NCBI RefSeq assembly: GCF_002786325.1
Contig: NZ_PGTB01000026.1
Coordinates: 1 to 39,463, forward strand
DNA: 39,463 nt
Direction: 5' to 3'
Source: Pseudooceanicola lipolyticus
Lineage (GTDB): Bacteria; Pseudomonadota; Alphaproteobacteria; Rhodobacterales; Rhodobacteraceae
A model generated the notes under the pieces. That model made no database searches. It saw only the letters and a program-made list of their open reading frames with translations, and was not told the origin of the DNA. The position numbers and the translations under genes are program-made. Below are positions 6,956 to 14,589 of this stretch, one piece after another (positions within the stretch are counted from its first letter, which is position 1; each line of letters opens with the position of its first letter).

Positions 6956-8494
6956 TCAAGTATTCCCCGCGTCCTTTTCCATTTCTGGCAGGCCACGCGA
7001 GCGACGGATCGCCCGGCCGAGCCAGCCGAAAAACGGGGTGGCCTGCAGGACCGAAAGCGCTGCGATGGTCAGCAGCACGGCTGCAATCGGGCTCTGAAGG
7101 AAGATGGTCCAGTCGCCCCGTCCGATCAGCAGGCTTTGCTCGAGGCTGGTGTCCAGCACCGAGCCCAGAATCAGGCCGATCACCAGCGGCGGCGTCGGGA
7201 TCCGACAGGCATCCAGCACGTAGCCGAATAGCCCGAAACCCAGCATGAGCCATATCTCGAAGATCGAATTGTTCAGCGCGTAGGCACCGATGATGGACAG
7301 GACAACGATCACCGGGCCGACGACGCGGTTCGGGATCTTGGTAACCGAGACGCAGGCGCGGGTGAAAAGCAGGCCAACGGCGAACAGTGCGACGTTGGCG
7401 AAGAGCACCGCCCAGAGCAGGGTGTACGTGACGTCGCCGTAATCGGTCATCAGGGTGGGTCCGGGCAAGATGCCGTGTACCATAAGCCCCCCCATGAGCA
7501 CCGCGGTGGAGGATGAACCGGGGATGCCGAGCGAGATGGTGGGGATCAGCGCACCGCCGACAACGGCGTTGTTGGCCGCTTCCGGCGCCACGATGCCCGG
7601 AGCATATCCCTTGCCGAACTCTGCCTTGTTGCGCGAGAAACGCTTTGCCTCATTGTAGGCGAACCAAGAGGCGGTATCGCCCCCGGTGCCCGGGATCAGC
7701 CCCGTGAACACCCCGATGACGGCGGAACGCAGGCTGTTGGGCAGCATGGCGAGGAAATCCCGCGCCGACGGCAGCATCCGGTCGCGCACGCTGGAAATGC
7801 GCCCAGACACATCTGTGTTCCCCCTCGTCATCAGCCGGATGGCCTGGGGGATGGAAAACAGCCCGATCAGCGCCACGGTGAACTCGACACCACCAAAGAG
7901 GTTGAGGTTGCCAAAAGTGAACCGCGGCGTTCCGGTGGTCGGGTCCATGCCGATCATGGCAATCAAGAGCCCAATCGCGCCCGACAACAGCCCCAGCAGC
8001 GCAGAGCCTTGCGACAGCGAGCCGATGATGGTGATGCCGAGCACGGCAATTGCAAAGATCTCGACCGGGCCGAAATTCAGCACCAGTTGACCCAGAAGCG
8101 GTGCAACGGTCAGCAGCACAATTGAAGACAGGACCCCGCCGACCAGAGAAGCCGAGAGCGAAAACCCAAGCGCTTTCCCGGCCTTGCCGGCCTGTGCCAT
8201 CGGGTAGCCGTCGATCACCGTTGCCGCTGCCGCGGGCGTGCCCGGCGTGCGCAGCAGGATCGCGGCGATCGAACCGCCGTACATGGCCGAGAGGTAGAGC
8301 GACGCCAGGAGAGCAAGTCCGGTGGCCGGCTCGAACTGGAAAGTCAGCGGCAAGAGCAGCGCGATCGCCATCGTGGCCGAGAGACCGGGCATCGCGCCAA
8401 CGAACATGCCGATCAGGGTCCCGAGGACGATGACGAAAATATTGATCGGCTGCACCACATTGGTAAGTCCGATCCACAGGAAAGTGTCGTTCAC
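6956..8494 (-). CDS. tctA: Tripartite tricarboxylate transporter, large permease TctA
   Basis: A 512-residue integral membrane protein with around eleven hydrophobic segments. Family signatures include VGAMPGLSATMAIALLLPLT near residues 32-51 and the second-half block GLIPGTGGDTASWFAYNEAK. It is the main channel subunit of the TTT family, which imports carboxylic acids with an external binding protein (TctC) and a small subunit (TctB), driven by an ion gradient. Order on the strand is tctC, tctB (12 bases upstream), tctA, then gntR (2 bases downstream), a typical operon. Substrate unknown; the adjacent racemase and dehydratases suggest a hydroxy or sugar acid. Confidence 0.93.
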   Translation of the reverse strand: MNDTFLWIGLTNVVQPINIFVIVLGTLIGMFVGAMPGLSATMAIALLLPLTFQFEPATGLALLASLYLSAMYGGSIAAILLRTPGTPAAAATVIDGYPMAQAGKAGKALGFSLSASLVGGVLSSIVLLTVAPLLGQLVLNFGPVEIFAIAVLGITIIGSLSQGSALLGLLSGAIGLLIAMIGMDPTTGTPRFTFGNLNLFGGVEFTVALIGLFSIPQAIRLMTRGNTDVSGRISSVRDRMLPSARDFLAMLPNSLRSAVIGVFTGLIPGTGGDTASWFAYNEAKRFSRNKAEFGKGYAPGIVAPEAANNAVVGGALIPTISLGIPGSSSTAVLMGGLMVHGILPGPTLMTDYGDVTYTLLWAVLFANVALFAVGLLFTRACVSVTKIPNRVVGPVIVVLSIIGAYALNNSIFEIWLMLGFGLFGYVLDACRIPTPPLVIGLILGSVLDTSLEQSLLIGRGDWTIFLQSPIAAVLLTIAALSVLQATPFFGWLGRAIRRSRGLPEMEKDAGNT

Positions 8495-8506
8495 GTCAGG
8501 TTTCCT

Positions 8507-8953
8507 TTATGCACCGGGAAAAAGCGGCATCGGCAATCCGAGAAAGTTGATGAAGACCGCCCAGATCACGCCGGTCACGGCGATCACGGTCAGCAAGATG
8601 TTCGGCCAGCTGATCGGACGAAGTGCGCCGAGCGCGACAAGCAGGAAAACCGGCGTGGCGATCAGGTAGCCAAGCACATGGATCGAAGCGGCATAGGCGA
8701 CGCAAAGGGCGGCAAACAGAACTCCGATTCCGAAGGCGGTCTTGTCGATGGGTGGCACAAGTTGCAATTGTCCATCTGCGCTTTGACGCCGCCATTCCAA
8801 GGCCTGAGCCACGATGACTGCCGTTCCCAGCAGGATGATGATCAATCCCAGCAGGTTCGGAAGGCGGGCTGCGGCAGAAGGATAGCTCTGCGCGGTATGG
8901 CGAAAGAACAGGGCCAGCGCGACCGCTGCGGAAGCCACGAGAATTCGTCCCAT
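8507..8953 (-). CDS. tctB: Tripartite tricarboxylate transporter, small subunit TctB
   Basis: A 148-residue membrane protein with four hydrophobic segments (MGRILVASAAVALALFF; LLGLIIILLGTAVIVAQAL; FGIGVLFAALCVAYAASI, continuing into a hydrophobic stretch; ILLTVIAVTGVIWAVFINF), as in TctB. An upstream in-frame TTG at 8965 is rejected because the bases TTGGAG there provide the Shine-Dalgarno sequence for the ATG at 8953. The sequence is poorly conserved in this family, so the call rests on size, topology and the position between tctC and tctA. Confidence 0.88.
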   Translation of the reverse strand: MGRILVASAAVALALFFRHTAQSYPSAAARLPNLLGLIIILLGTAVIVAQALEWRRQSADGQLQLVPPIDKTAFGIGVLFAALCVAYAASIHVLGYLIATPVFLLVALGALRPISWPNILLTVIAVTGVIWAVFINFLGLPMPLFPGA

Positions 8954-9032
8954 CTGAAACTCCAAAAAAGAGGCGAGCAGCCCCGGAACGGCGAGCGGCG
9001 GCCCGAAAGCCGCCGCAGCTTGCAGACGCGGT

Positions 9033-10013
9033 TCAGTTTGACTGAACTTCGTCTTTCACTTCGTTCCAGATGTCGGTGAAGGTCTTTTCCTGCTCCTGCA
9101 GGAAGGCCGTGTAGTCATTGCCCCCGATGAAGTCGATGTTCATCGCATGGGCCGCCGCGGCCGCCTTGAAATCGGGGTTCTCGGTCACCCGCCGCAGTCC
9201 GTCGACCAGCTGGGCACGGGCCTCGTCCGGGAAACCTGCCGGGGCGCTGTAGCCACGCGAGGAGCCGGCCACCACGTCGAAACCCAGTTCCTTCGCCGTC
9301 GGAACATCGGGCAGTTCCGGCAGACGCTCGTTTGCAAAGACGACCAGCGCGCGCAGGTTGCCCGCCTTTATCTGCGGGTAGGTGATGCCGACATTATTGA
9401 AGCTGGCGTCAATTTGACCGCCCATCGCGGCCGTCCAGGACGGACCGTCACCCTGGAACGGCACCTTTTGGAACTTGATGTCCGCAGCGCGCTCGAAGGC
9501 CACGGTGGTGAAAAAGTCGTCACCACCGATGCCAGAGTTGCCGACCGTGATCGCGCCCGGATCGGCCTTGGCCGCCTCCAGAAGATCCGCAAAGCTTTGG
9601 TAGGGGCTGTCAGCGGCCACCACGGCGATGCCCGGATCGGTGACGATGTTGGCAATCGGTGTCAGCTCGGAAATGTTGTAGGTGATGCTTTCGTTCATGA
9701 TGTAGTTGGTCATCAGCATCGGCGTGTTGGTGATGCTGATGGTTTCACCGTCGGGCTTGACCTGCTTGGCGAGGCGCGTCCAAGCAATCGCCCCGGTGGC
9801 ACCCGGCATATATTGATTAACGAAAGACACGCCCAGCTCGTCGGCGAGGAATGGCTGCACAAGCTGCGCCAGCGCGTCCGAACCGCCACCCGCCTTAAAG
9901 CCCATCAGCACGGTGACCTCTTCGGCCGCATCGTAGCCCTGCGCGGTGGCGCCAAAGGGAACCGATAGCGTCATCGCGACCCCAAGAGCCGCAACAAAAG
10001 ATCTTCTCTTCAT
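9033..10013 (-). CDS. tctC: Tripartite tricarboxylate transporter, periplasmic binding protein TctC
   Basis: A 326-residue secreted solute-binding protein of the Bug/TctC family. The N-terminus is a signal peptide (MKRRSFVAALGVAMTLSVPF, cleavage likely after ATAQ at 25). The mature part has family features: VLMGFKAGGGSDALAQLVQPFL, a P-G-A-T-G loop (residues about 69-73, binding the carboxylate in known structures), ITVGNSGIGGDDF, and the late RLPELPDVPTAKELGFD. A good ribosome-binding site (GGGAGG) precedes the ATG at 10013. It is first in the minus-strand unit of the island and so is controlled from the divergent region 10014-10165. Confidence 0.92.
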   Translation of the reverse strand: MKRRSFVAALGVAMTLSVPFGATAQGYDAAEEVTVLMGFKAGGGSDALAQLVQPFLADELGVSFVNQYMPGATGAIAWTRLAKQVKPDGETISITNTPMLMTNYIMNESITYNISELTPIANIVTDPGIAVVAADSPYQSFADLLEAAKADPGAITVGNSGIGGDDFFTTVAFERAADIKFQKVPFQGDGPSWTAAMGGQIDASFNNVGITYPQIKAGNLRALVVFANERLPELPDVPTAKELGFDVVAGSSRGYSAPAGFPDEARAQLVDGLRRVTENPDFKAAAAAHAMNIDFIGGNDYTAFLQEQEKTFTDIWNEVKDEVQSN

Positions 10014-10046
10014 AATGAATCCTCCCAGATTTCAATGTCTCGACGG

Positions 10047-10076
10047 ACGTTAACCAAGGCACCCGCTTTTTGTCAA
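10047..10076 (-). promoter_or_regulatory. Candidate promoter of the tctCBA-gntR-larA unit
   Basis: Read on the minus strand, a perfect TTGACA (10071-10076) is followed after 18 bases by TAACGT (10047-10052), a moderate -10 match. It lies about 34 bases before the tctC start. The -35 box is part of one arm of the inverted repeat at 10070-10091, so a repressor bound there would block it. The sequence match is seen; its use is inferred. Confidence 0.45.
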
Positions 10077-10103
10077 ACATATTGTTGACAATTTGTTTAA
10101 ACA
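10070..10103. promoter_or_regulatory. Palindromic operator cluster between the two arms of the island
   Basis: Three nested symmetric elements occur in 34 bases: TTGTCAA-N8-TTGACAA (10070-10091), ATTGT-TG-ACAAT (10081-10092) and the perfect palindrome TGTTTAAACA (10094-10103). The second has the TTGT-N2-ACAA form typical of FCD GntR regulators. The region is clearly more AT-rich than the rest of the island and overlaps the candidate -35 of the minus-strand promoter. The likely ligand is the GntR protein encoded at 6195-6953. Confidence 0.6.
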
Positions 10104-10165
10104 TTTGCCAGAAGAGCGGAAAGAGGCAATATGCCCCGCCAGGACAGATGCAAGGGAGACGACCG

Positions 10166-11899
10166 ATGGCCGAGAATGGCAATGCGCCCAAGGGAATGCG
10201 CAAGGGGCTGACAAGCTATGGCGACGCGGGCTTTTCGCTCTTTCTGCGCAAGGCCTTCATCAAGGGGATGGGGTACAGCGACTCGGCTCTGGACCGGCCG
10301 ATCATCGGCATTGTCGACACCGGCAGCGACTACAATGCCTGCCACGGCAACATGCGAGATCTTGTCGAGGCGACCAAGCGCGGCGTGATGCTGGCGGGGG
10401 GGCTGCCGATTCCCTTTCCGACGATCTCGATCCACGAATCCTTTTCGCATCCGACCAGCATGTATCTGCGCAACTTGATGGCGATGGACACCGAGGAAAT
10501 GATCCGCGCCCAACCGATGGATGCGGTGGTGATGATCGGCGGCTGCGACAAGACGGTGCCGGCCCAGCTGATGGGCGCAGCTTCGGCAAACCTGCCGGCA
10601 ATCCAGCTGGTCACCGGCCCGATGCGTACGGGCAGCCATCGCGGCGAGACCGTGGGCGCCTGTACCGACTGTCGCCGCTTTTGGGGCCGCTTCCGCGCGG
10701 GCGAAATCGACGATCAGGAAATCGCGGAAGTGAATGACCAGCTTGTGCCTGGGACCGGCACCTGCGGTGTTATGGGCACCGCCTCCACAATGGCGCTGGT
10801 GACCGAGGCGCTCGGCATGATGGCCCCCGGCGGGGCCACAGCGCCCGCCGTCTCTGCCGACCGTCGGCGCATTGCCGAGCGTTCCGGCGAGATCGCCGTG
10901 CAGATGGCGGCGTCGGGGCTGACGCCCGACCGGATCATGACCGAGGAGGCGTTCGAAAACGCACTGAAGGTGCTTCTGGCCATCGGCGGCTCGACCAACG
11001 CCATTATCCACCTTACCGCCGTCGCCGGACGTTTGGGTATCCGCCTCGACCTCGACCGGTTTGACGCCATGGGGCGCGATATCCCGGTCCTGGTGGATCT
11101 CAAGCCCTCGGGCACTCAGTACATGGAAGACCTGCATGACGCAGGCGGGCTGGTCACGGTGTTGCGCGAACTGCGCCCCCACCTGAACCTGGATTGCGTG
11201 ACCGTCACCGGCCGCACCCTGGGCGAAGAGATCGACCTGGCGCCCGCAGGCTTTGCGCAAGACGTTGTTGCCGGCAACGAGGCACCGCTGTTTGCCGAGG
11301 GCGGCATGGCGGTGCTGCGCGGTAATCTCGCGCCGCGCGGGGCCATCATCAAACAGTCTGCGGCAACTCCCGATCTGATGGTGCATCGCGGGCGCGCGGT
11401 CGTTTTCAGTTCGATCGAGGATCTGACGCGGCGGGTGGACCTGCCTGAACTTGACGTGAAAAAGGACGACATCCTGGTGTTGCAGAACGCCGGACCCAAA
11501 GGCGCGCCAGGCATGCCCGAGGCCGGCTATATGCCCATACCCCGCAAATTGGCCGCGCAAGGCGTGAAGGACATGGTGCGGATATCCGACGCCCGCATGA
11601 GCGGCACCGCGAGCGGCACCATCGTGCTGCATGTGACGCCGGAATCCGCCAGCGGCGGACCTCTGGGTCTGGTGCGCGACGGCGACGAGATTGAACTGAA
11701 TGTACCCGAGCGCACGATCACGCTGCATGTGGACGAGGCCGAACTGGCCGAACGGCGCAAAGGCATGAAGGCACCGGTGCATCCGGGGTCCGACCGCGGA
11801 TATCGCAAACTGTTTCTTGAAACGGTGACCGAGGCCGACCTCGGTTGCGACTTCGACTTCCTCGTACCGCAGGCGCAGTCGGAATCGCCCGAGTCCTGA
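10166..11899 (+). CDS. IlvD/Edd-family sugar-acid dehydratase (L-arabonate/xylonate dehydratase-like)
   Basis: A 577-residue Fe-S dehydratase that would remove water from C2-C3 of a polyhydroxy acid to give a 2-keto-3-deoxy acid. The cluster cysteines are Cys59 (DYNACHGN), Cys127 (GGCDKT) and Cys200 (GTGTCGVMGTAST). To my knowledge this spacing is that of the [2Fe-2S] L-arabinonate and D-xylonate dehydratases, which are also close in length. Lys129 in CDKT fits the carbamylated Mg2+-binding lysine, and SDARMSGTASGTIVLHVTPE near residues 476-495 is the catalytic-serine region. ATG 10166 with AGGGAG upstream is preferred over the upstream TTG at 10070, which would read through the operator. First gene of the plus-strand arm. 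A branched-chain (IlvD) role is unlikely in this context. Confidence 0.9.
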   Translation: MAENGNAPKGMRKGLTSYGDAGFSLFLRKAFIKGMGYSDSALDRPIIGIVDTGSDYNACHGNMRDLVEATKRGVMLAGGLPIPFPTISIHESFSHPTSMYLRNLMAMDTEEMIRAQPMDAVVMIGGCDKTVPAQLMGAASANLPAIQLVTGPMRTGSHRGETVGACTDCRRFWGRFRAGEIDDQEIAEVNDQLVPGTGTCGVMGTASTMALVTEALGMMAPGGATAPAVSADRRRIAERSGEIAVQMAASGLTPDRIMTEEAFENALKVLLAIGGSTNAIIHLTAVAGRLGIRLDLDRFDAMGRDIPVLVDLKPSGTQYMEDLHDAGGLVTVLRELRPHLNLDCVTVTGRTLGEEIDLAPAGFAQDVVAGNEAPLFAEGGMAVLRGNLAPRGAIIKQSAATPDLMVHRGRAVVFSSIEDLTRRVDLPELDVKKDDILVLQNAGPKGAPGMPEAGYMPIPRKLAAQGVKDMVRISDARMSGTASGTIVLHVTPESASGGPLGLVRDGDEIELNVPERTITLHVDEAELAERRKGMKAPVHPGSDRGYRKLFLETVTEADLGCDFDFLVPQAQSESPES

Positions 11900-11901
11900 G
11901 C

Positions 11902-12942
11902 ATGCAGGTCCCCCACCCTGCCCTGCTCCGCTTTGCCACTGACCGGCTTACCGCCTCCGGGATGTGCCCGGAGTTTGCCAAGACCGTGGCCGAGACGTTG
12001 GTGGAAGGGGATCTTCTGGGTCATGGCACCCACGGCCTGGCGCTGCTGCCGCGCTACCTGCAGGAGCTGGAACGCGGCCAAATGGCCCGTGAAGGGAAGT
12101 GGACGGTGACATCGCGCGCGGCGTCGGTCGCCGAACGATGGGACGGCAATTGGCTGCCCGGTCCGGTGCTGGTCAAAGCCGCCATCGACCGCTGTGCCGC
12201 GATTGCTTCGCGCCAAGGGATGGGAGCGGTTGCCATTGCCCGGAGCCATCACATCGCCTGCTTGGCGGCCTATCTGCAGGCCGTCACGCAGCGGGGGCTG
12301 GCCGTGATCATCGCCTCGTCGTCTCCGTCCAATCGGCAGGTGGCGCCGCACGGAGCGATCACAGGCGTCTATTCGCCCAACCCGATCGCCGCGGGCTGGC
12401 CAACCGGGGGCGACCCTGTGCTGTTGGATGTGTCCATGTCGATCACCACCAGCGGATTGGTCTCAGCCATGGCCGCAGAGGGGCGGTCCATGCCCGGGGC
12501 ATGGCTGGTGGATAAAGACGGTCAGGCGACGGACGATGCCACCGTCATCGGGTCCGGCAACGGCGCACTTCTGCCGGTTGGCGGGCAGGATCACGGGCAC
12601 AAGGGCTTCGCACTTGGTCTGCTGGTGGAGATGCTGACCACGGGCCTCGCCGGCCACGGGCGGGCGGAGGGCACAGATCGTTGGGGCGCCTCGGTCTTCG
12701 TATTGGTGCTGGACCCTGAGCATTTCGGCGGGCTGGAAGCGTTCAACCTCCAGGCGGGCTGGATCGCCGCTGCCTGCCGCGGCGCAAGCGTGATCGACGG
12801 CACGCCAGCGGTTCGGTTGCCCGGCGAACGCGCGCTGGCCCGGCGCGAAGAGAATTTGCACAATGGAGTGGCCCTTGCACCCGACCTGCTCGCGGTGCTG
12901 CAGAAGATGGGCTTGGGGAGCGAGGAGGAGGTGAGCAAATGA
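11902..12942 (+). CDS. Ldh2-family NAD(P)-dependent 2-hydroxyacid dehydrogenase
   Basis: A 346-residue member of the malate/L-lactate/sulfolactate/ureidoglycolate dehydrogenase family (type-2 Ldh, not Rossmann-fold). Family blocks are GDLLGHGTHGLALLPRY (residues about 36-52), VAIARSHHIACL, a region around YSPNPIAAGWPT, DVSMSITTSG and GHKGFALGLLVEMLT. These enzymes interconvert a 2-hydroxy acid and its 2-keto acid. It begins 2 bases after the dehydratase stop and its own stop overlaps the next start by 4 bases, so it is embedded in the operon. A racemase feeding the enantiomer this dehydrogenase can use is an attractive reading, but the substrate is not readable. Confidence 0.9.
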   Translation: MQVPHPALLRFATDRLTASGMCPEFAKTVAETLVEGDLLGHGTHGLALLPRYLQELERGQMAREGKWTVTSRAASVAERWDGNWLPGPVLVKAAIDRCAAIASRQGMGAVAIARSHHIACLAAYLQAVTQRGLAVIIASSSPSNRQVAPHGAITGVYSPNPIAAGWPTGGDPVLLDVSMSITTSGLVSAMAAEGRSMPGAWLVDKDGQATDDATVIGSGNGALLPVGGQDHGHKGFALGLLVEMLTTGLAGHGRAEGTDRWGASVFVLVLDPEHFGGLEAFNLQAGWIAAACRGASVIDGTPAVRLPGERALARREENLHNGVALAPDLLAVLQKMGLGSEEEVSK

Positions 12943-14486
12943 CACAATCCATGGAAAAGGTCCGGCGTGGTCCGGCAATCCGTCTGCATCAGGACGACAA
13001 TGTGGTGATCGCCTATCGCGAGATCGCGCCAAAGACGGAAATTCCCGGCGAAGGGGTGACCACCAACACGCCGGTCCCGGCGGGCTACAAGATCGCGACC
13101 CGTGCGATCTCCAAGGGCGAACCGATTCGGAAATACAATGTAACCATCGGCTTCGCAGCCAAGGACATCCGGCCCGGTTCGATGCTGCACAGCCACAACA
13201 TCGAATTCCGGGAATTCGACCGCGACCCCCGCCACGCAACCGAATACCAGCCGGTGATCCCGGTCCCGGAGGAGGACCGAGCGGTGTTTCAGGGCATCCT
13301 GCGCCCCGACGGCCGCGTTGGCACCCGCAACTATGTGGGCATCCTGTCCTCGGTGAACTGTTCTGCCACGGTGGTGCGCAGGATCGCCGATTTCTTCACC
13401 CCCGAGAGGCTGGCCGAATATCCCAATATCGACGGGGTCGTGGCGTTCACGCATGGGCTGGGCTGCGGCATGGAAATGTCGGGCGAGCCGATGGATCTGC
13501 TGCGCCGGACCATCGGGGGCTTTGCCACCCATGCCAACCTGGCCGCCGCGGTCCTTATCGGACTGGGATGCGAAAGGAACCAGATCCCGGCGCTGATGAA
13601 GCAGAACGGGCTGACCGAGGGGCCGAAGCTGCTGAACCTGGTGATGCAGGAGATGGGCGGAACCCGGAAGACCATCGAGGCGGGAATTGCCGCGGTCCAG
13701 GAGATGTTGCCCGAGGCGAACCGCGTGGTGCGGCAACCGGTCCCGGCCAGCCACCTGAAGGTGGGGCTGCAATGCGGCGGCTCGGACGGGTTTTCCTCGA
13801 TTACGGCCAACCCCGCCCTCGGTCATGCCGTTTCGATCCTGGCACGCCACGGGGGCACTGGCATCCTGTCCGAAACGCCGGAGATCTATGGTGTCGAACA
13901 TACCCTGACCCGGCGCGCACGGTCGGTCGAGGTGGGCGAGAAGCTGCTCCAGCGCATCCGCTGGTGGAAAGACGAGTATTCCCCCGGCCGCGACGTTCAG
14001 ATCAACGGGGTCGTGAGCCCCGGCAACCAGATGGGCGGGCTGGCGAACATCTTCGAGAAATCGCTGGGTTCGTCGATGAAAGGCGGAACCGGGCCGTTGA
14101 TGGATGTCTATCGCTACGCCGAGCCGGTTACCGCCAGCGGCTTGGTTTTCATGGACACGCCGGGTTACGATCCGGTCTCGGCCACCGGCCAGATCGCCGG
14201 GGGGGCCAACTTGATCTGCTTTACCACCGGGCGCGGGTCCATGTTCGGGGCCAAACCGGTACCATCGATCAAGATCGCCACCAATACGCCCATGTATAGG
14301 CGCCTGACCGAGGACATGGATGTGAATGCCGGTGTCATCCTCGACGGCGAGGCGACGCTGGAGGAAACCGGTGAATTGATTTTCCGCAAGATGCTCGAAA
14401 CCGCGTCGGGCACCCGGACCAAGAGTGAAGAACTGGGACTTGGCGACAACGAGTTCGTGCCCTGGAGCATCGGGATCATGAGTTGA
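12939..14486 (+). CDS. UxaA-family dehydratase (altronate/galactarate dehydratase-like), full length
   Basis: A 515-residue protein joining an N-terminal SAF domain (about 1-100, with VPAGYKIATRAISKGEPIRK) and the catalytic UxaA domain. Signatures are GILRPDGRVGTRNYVGIL, FTHGLGCGMEM, LGCERNQIPAL, LQCGGSDGFSSITANPALG, SPGNQMGGLANIFEKSLG and TPGYDPVSATGQIAGGANLI. The family dehydrates altronate, galactarate and related acids, and one branch (SuyAB) releases sulfite from sulfolactate. The closest textual resemblance is to altronate-type full-length enzymes. The ATG overlaps the preceding stop (ATGA). It is odd to find a second, unrelated dehydratase in the same operon as an IlvD/Edd enzyme; they may act on two epimers or on successive intermediates. 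Confidence 0.88.
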   Translation: MTQSMEKVRRGPAIRLHQDDNVVIAYREIAPKTEIPGEGVTTNTPVPAGYKIATRAISKGEPIRKYNVTIGFAAKDIRPGSMLHSHNIEFREFDRDPRHATEYQPVIPVPEEDRAVFQGILRPDGRVGTRNYVGILSSVNCSATVVRRIADFFTPERLAEYPNIDGVVAFTHGLGCGMEMSGEPMDLLRRTIGGFATHANLAAAVLIGLGCERNQIPALMKQNGLTEGPKLLNLVMQEMGGTRKTIEAGIAAVQEMLPEANRVVRQPVPASHLKVGLQCGGSDGFSSITANPALGHAVSILARHGGTGILSETPEIYGVEHTLTRRARSVEVGEKLLQRIRWWKDEYSPGRDVQINGVVSPGNQMGGLANIFEKSLGSSMKGGTGPLMDVYRYAEPVTASGLVFMDTPGYDPVSATGQIAGGANLICFTTGRGSMFGAKPVPSIKIATNTPMYRRLTEDMDVNAGVILDGEATLEETGELIFRKMLETASGTRTKSEELGLGDNEFVPWSIGIMS

Positions 14487-14523
14487 CGCGTCGCACCGCG
14501 CGTTTGGGGAGGTGAGGACACAG

Positions 14524-14589
14524 ATGATATCACTGCGACAAAACTCAGAGCGATGGACGGTGGGCCGCGACCAACGGGCGGCGCCATGA
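14524..14589 (+). CDS. 21-codon ORF coupled to larC (possible leader peptide)
   Basis: An ATG at 14524 is preceded by an excellent Shine-Dalgarno sequence (GGGAGGTGA, 8 bases upstream) and encodes 21 residues starting MISLRQNSERW. Its TGA overlaps the larC ATG in an ATGA junction at 14586. larC itself has no good Shine-Dalgarno sequence (the bases before it are GGGCGGCGCC). I infer that translation of this short frame delivers ribosomes to larC. The peptide has no recognisable domain and might be only a coupling device. Confidence 0.55.
   Translation: MISLRQNSERWTVGRDQRAAP

Noticed and set aside
10070-10165. An upstream TTG start that would extend the IlvD/Edd protein by 32 residues
   Set aside because: It would translate the operator palindromes, and the ATG at 10166 has a Shine-Dalgarno site and gives the family's normal length.
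9033-14486. A sulfolactate degradation cluster (TTT importer + ComC-type Ldh2 + SuyAB-type UxaA)
   Set aside because: The set is superficially similar, but there is no sulfite exporter, the UxaA protein is a single full-length altronate-like chain, and the IlvD/Edd dehydratase and RraA-type aldolase point to sugar acids. Kept only as an alternative substrate idea.
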